Positions 6,814 to 9,180 of a stretch of 9,180 nucleotides of DNA are shown here, one piece after another. Made by a program: the position numbers and the translations under genes. A model generated the notes under the pieces. It was given only the letters and a program-made list of their open reading frames with translations. It was not told where the DNA came from and ran no database searches. Positions within the stretch are counted from its first letter, which is position 1. Each line of letters opens with the position of its first letter. Source of the DNA: Planctomycetota bacterium (GTDB lineage: Bacteria; Planctomycetota; PUPC01); contig PWKM01000169.1 in NCBI GenBank assembly GCA_003559755.1, positions 1 through 9,180 on the forward strand, read 5' to 3'.

Positions 6814-8619
6814 ATGGCCAATGACACGTGGAAAAGCACCGACAGCGTCCGCACAGCCCGGCCGCTCAAATATGCACGGGAACTGACGCTCGCCGAACCG
6901 CTCGATCTGGAGCTGGGCGGGCAGATCGACAATGTTACCATCGCCTACGAAACCTACGGCGAGCTCAACGAGCGGCGGGACAACGCCGTGCTCATATGCC
7001 ACGCCCTCAGCGGTGATTCGCACGTGGCTCGGCACAATGAATCGGACGACCCCGGCTGGTGGGACCTCGCCGTCGGGCCGGGCAAGGCCATCGACACCGA
7101 CAGGTATTTCGTGGTCTGCTCGAACGTGCTCGGCGGATGCCGGGGCACGACCGGACCGAATACGCTGAATCCGAACACGGGGAAACCGTACGGGGCGGAC
7201 TTCCCCTCCATCACAATGGGCGACATCGTGGGCGTCCAACGCCGACTGATCGATTACCTCGGCATCGGTGAATTGAGGGCGGTCGTCGGCGGGTCCATGG
7301 GCGGACACCAGGTGCTGACCTGGGCCACCCGGTACCCCGAGCGGGTGGCCAGTGCGATCGCCATCGCCACCTCCGCCCGCCTGACCGTCCAGGCGCTCGC
7401 CTTCGACGTGATCGGGCGCAACGCGATCCTTCGGGACCCCGATTTCGAGGACGGCGACTACTACGACCGGGCCGGCCCCGCCGTCGGCCTGGCGCTCGCC
7501 CGGATGCTCGGGCACATCACCTATCTATCGACCGAGTCGATGAACAGCAAGTTCGAGGCGAACCGGCTGGAGCCGCACGATGTCCCGACAGAGTTCGAGA
7601 AACGCTTCTCCATCGGGTCCTATCTCGCGTACCAGGGAGCCCGTTTTGTCGAGCGTTTCGACGCGAACACCTACATCCGCTTGTCGATGGCGATGGACCT
7701 GTTCGACCTGGGTGCCACGCACCGACAGCGGAAGGACGCGTTCGCCCGGAGCCGGTGCCGATGGCTGGTGGTCAGTTTCACCAGCGACTGGCTGTTCCCG
7801 CCCGAACAATCGCAGGAAATCGTCAACGCGCTGGTCTCGCTCGACCGGTCCGTGACCTATATGAACATTGCCAGCCCCTGCGGACACGATGCGTTCCTGC
7901 TCGAGGAGGACCTCGACACCTACGGCGAACTGCTTCAGTCTTTTCTCGCCAACATCGACGGCGAGCCGGCCGTCCCGTTCGACGAGGACGACGATGTCTA
8001 CGCCTGTGACGCGACCAGCATCTTCCATCCCCACCGCATCGACTACGACCGGATCGTCGAGCGGATACCGGCCGGTTCGAGCGTGCTGGACCTCGGCTGC
8101 GGACGCGGCGGTCTGCTCAGCCGCTTGCGACGCAAGGGCTGCGGCCCGCTCGTCGGGGTCGAACTCAACGAGAAAGCGATTCTCGAATGCGTCCGCCGGG
8201 GCCTGGACGTGATCCACGCCGACGTCAACGACGGACTGGCGGCGTTCGACGACAAGCAGTTCGACTACGTCGTGCTCTCCCAGACGCTCCAGGCGGTGGA
8301 GAACGTCGAGGGGCTGGTCGGCGATATGCTGCGGGTGGGCCGGAACTGCATCGTCAGCTTCCCGAATTTCGGCTACCACAAGCTGCGGCGGATGCTCGCC
8401 GAGGATGGACGCGCCCCCGAGGCCCCCGGGCTCCTTCGGTTCAAGTGGTACAACAGCCCGAACATCCGGTTCTTCACCATCCGCGATTTCGAGGAGTTCT
8501 GCGAGCCGAAAGGCATCCGGATACTCGAGCGCGTCGCGCTCGACACGGAACGATCGTGCGAGGTGACCGACGACGTGAACCGGCTGGCCGACACCGCCAT
8601 TTTCGTCATCAGCCGCTGA
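6814..8619 (+). CDS. metXW: Fused homoserine O-acyltransferase (MetX) and MetW methyltransferase-like protein
   Basis: The protein has 601 aa in one uninterrupted frame. Residues about 1-385 are MetX, an alpha/beta-hydrolase acyltransferase that activates homoserine with acetyl- or succinyl-CoA. The catalytic triad is visible: S161 in GGSMGGHQ, D325 in SDWLFPP and H358 in CGHDAFL; the oxyanion-side HALSGDSH segment is also present. A short acidic linker (PFDEDDDVYA) joins residues from about 410 to the end, which are MetW: the SAM-fold motif VLDLGCGRGG (424-433), VIHADVNDGLAAFDDKQFDYVVLSQTLQA, the MLRVGRNCIVSFPNF segment, and FKWYNSPNIRFFTIRDFEEFC. In many bacteria metX and metW are separate neighbouring genes, and MetW is thought to support MetX activity. 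Here they are one polypeptide. The product feeds MetY, encoded just upstream. Acetyl versus succinyl preference cannot be judged here; pairing with MetY suggests acetyl. Confidence 0.93.
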   Translation: MANDTWKSTDSVRTARPLKYARELTLAEPLDLELGGQIDNVTIAYETYGELNERRDNAVLICHALSGDSHVARHNESDDPGWWDLAVGPGKAIDTDRYFVVCSNVLGGCRGTTGPNTLNPNTGKPYGADFPSITMGDIVGVQRRLIDYLGIGELRAVVGGSMGGHQVLTWATRYPERVASAIAIATSARLTVQALAFDVIGRNAILRDPDFEDGDYYDRAGPAVGLALARMLGHITYLSTESMNSKFEANRLEPHDVPTEFEKRFSIGSYLAYQGARFVERFDANTYIRLSMAMDLFDLGATHRQRKDAFARSRCRWLVVSFTSDWLFPPEQSQEIVNALVSLDRSVTYMNIASPCGHDAFLLEEDLDTYGELLQSFLANIDGEPAVPFDEDDDVYACDATSIFHPHRIDYDRIVERIPAGSSVLDLGCGRGGLLSRLRRKGCGPLVGVELNEKAILECVRRGLDVIHADVNDGLAAFDDKQFDYVVLSQTLQAVENVEGLVGDMLRVGRNCIVSFPNFGYHKLRRMLAEDGRAPEAPGLLRFKWYNSPNIRFFTIRDFEEFCEPKGIRILERVALDTERSCEVTDDVNRLADTAIFVISR

Positions 8620-8681
8620 CGGCGAACACCCGCAACAGCCCGGCCGGGCGGAGCACATCTGGTCGTCTGTCGTCTGTCGTT
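8620..8681. other. Short gap after metXW with palindrome and 7-bp tandem repeat
   Basis: The gap holds a perfect 12-bp palindrome, GCCCGGCCGGGC (8638-8649), and a run of GTCGTCT repeated about 2.7 times (8662-8680). There is no T-tract after the palindrome and no loop, so it is not a convincing intrinsic terminator. It lies where transcription from metXW and from the minus-strand remnant would converge. Confidence 0.5.
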
Positions 8682-9180
8682 TCAGCTTTCGGTTCTCACA
8701 CAGAACAGGCGGCATTCTTCGCCGGCAGCAAAGTACAGCACGACCTCAGAGGCCCCCCGGTTCAGCAAGCTTACGGCGTAGGCATCGTCGCATCGGGGCT
8801 TCTCAGCTCAATCCTGCCCAATAGCAGCACGTCGCTTCCATTAAAGGCGGGGCCAGTGCCGACTTCCTGTCTGCAGGGTGAAATCAGACGGGCTCTAAAC
8901 GCCTGACGATAGAAAAGGTGCAGGTAGAGTGGAGTGGGGGCATCGGCATGGTCGGGTCCGTCATCCACACGGTGGGCGTAGAGTCCGTCACGTCGATCAA
9001 TTGGTGGACCGGCGCCTGCCTTCATCTGCTCCAACAGGTTCGCCCGCTCCAGCAGGCGCGGCTCCTCACGACAGAATTTTTGCTACTTTTTTCTGCCCAC
9101 GTCGTTCCTCATCTGGTACAATTCTTTCGCCTTGGCTTTGGCGGACTCGCCAATCACACCAGACGCATACCTGATTGGCG
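8682..9180 (-). pseudogene. Possible decayed or interrupted minus-strand coding sequence, unidentified, cut by window edge
   Basis: On the minus strand, one frame runs from the window edge to 8771 with a single internal TAG (9083-9085). It reads protein-like on both sides: ESAKAKAKELYQMRNDVG before the stop, and REEPRLLERANLLEQMKAG after it, with GC-biased codons. Farther on it gives PLYLHLFYRQAF and FNGSDVLLLGRIEL, then is lost. Another frame picks up near 8808 and reads DAYAVSLLNRGASEVV, then LYFAAGEECRLFCVRTES, ending at TGA (8682-8684). This fits one gene with a nonsense codon and one frameshift between about 8770 and 8808. Alternatively, a real gene simply ends at 9083 with tail VGRKK and the rest is chance. 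I do not recognise the family. No start is inside the window. The minus strand ends facing metXW. Confidence 0.35.
9148..9180. repeat. 9-bp perfect inverted repeat at the window edge
   Basis: CGCCAATCA at 9148-9156 and TGATTGGCG at 9172-9180 are exact inverted complements around a 15-nt centre. The right arm ends at the last base, so the true arm may be longer. It overlaps the possible minus-strand coding sequence. It could be a hairpin, a protein-binding dyad or chance. Confidence 0.5.

Noticed and set aside
5508..6941. 477-codon minus-strand open frame covering metY
   Set aside because: It is antisense to a clear MetY and the start of MetX, and its composition is typical of a mirror frame in GC-rich DNA.
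8638..8649. GCCCGGCCGGGC as an intrinsic terminator of the metXW operon
   Set aside because: A loopless 6-bp palindrome without a following T-tract; listed only as a repeat.
7525..8715. 396-codon minus-strand open frame opposite metXW
   Set aside because: It is a mirror frame of a well-supported gene, with no motif or ribosome binding site.
9094..9122. Plus-strand promoter with TACAAT at 9117-9122 and extended -10
   Set aside because: The -35 match is only about three of six, and no + strand gene follows within the window; it also overlaps the likely minus-strand coding frame.

Overview
The window is GC-rich (roughly 60-65% by eye) and densely packed. Every confidently called gene lies on the + strand. 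A secreted HEAT-repeat protein with a propeller-like C-terminus, the high-GC codon use and the sulfur gene set suggest an environmental bacterium. Planctomycetota (Phycisphaerae-like) is my best guess, but it rests on general resemblance, not on a marker gene.

Layout. (1) 18-2705: an exported HEAT-repeat/beta-propeller-like protein of unknown role. (2) 2702-3688: a BASS (bile acid:sodium symporter) family membrane transporter whose GTG start overlaps the previous stop codon, so the two are probably translationally coupled. (3) 3689-3866: a regulatory region with a near-consensus sigma70 promoter surrounded by short CCGA/TCGG elements. (4) 3867-4331: an Rrf2-family regulator with three cysteines placed like Fe-S ligands. 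(5) 4332-4450: a second promoter region whose -10 box lies inside an 8-bp perfect dyad. (6) 4451-5410 cysK, 5466-6773 metY and 6814-8619 a metX-metW fusion. (7) 8620-9180: no intact gene; the minus strand carries what looks like a decayed or interrupted coding sequence running in from beyond the right edge.

How the genes work together. CysK uses sulfide and O-acetylserine to make cysteine. The MetX half of the fusion acylates homoserine, and MetY replaces the acyl group with sulfide to make homocysteine, the methionine precursor. The MetW half is the usual partner of MetX and is covalently attached here. The cluster therefore sends sulfide to both cysteine and homocysteine by direct sulfhydrylation, with an Rrf2-type sensor immediately upstream as the likely regulator. 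No serine acetyltransferase (cysE), sulfate-reduction gene or methionine synthase is in the window.

The points most worth a second look are the MetX-MetW fusion, the dyad over the cysK promoter with half-sites shared with the rrf2 promoter, the Rrf2 cysteine pattern, and the broken minus-strand reading frame at the right end. I see no CRISPR array, tRNA, rRNA, insertion sequence or clearly new multi-gene system.
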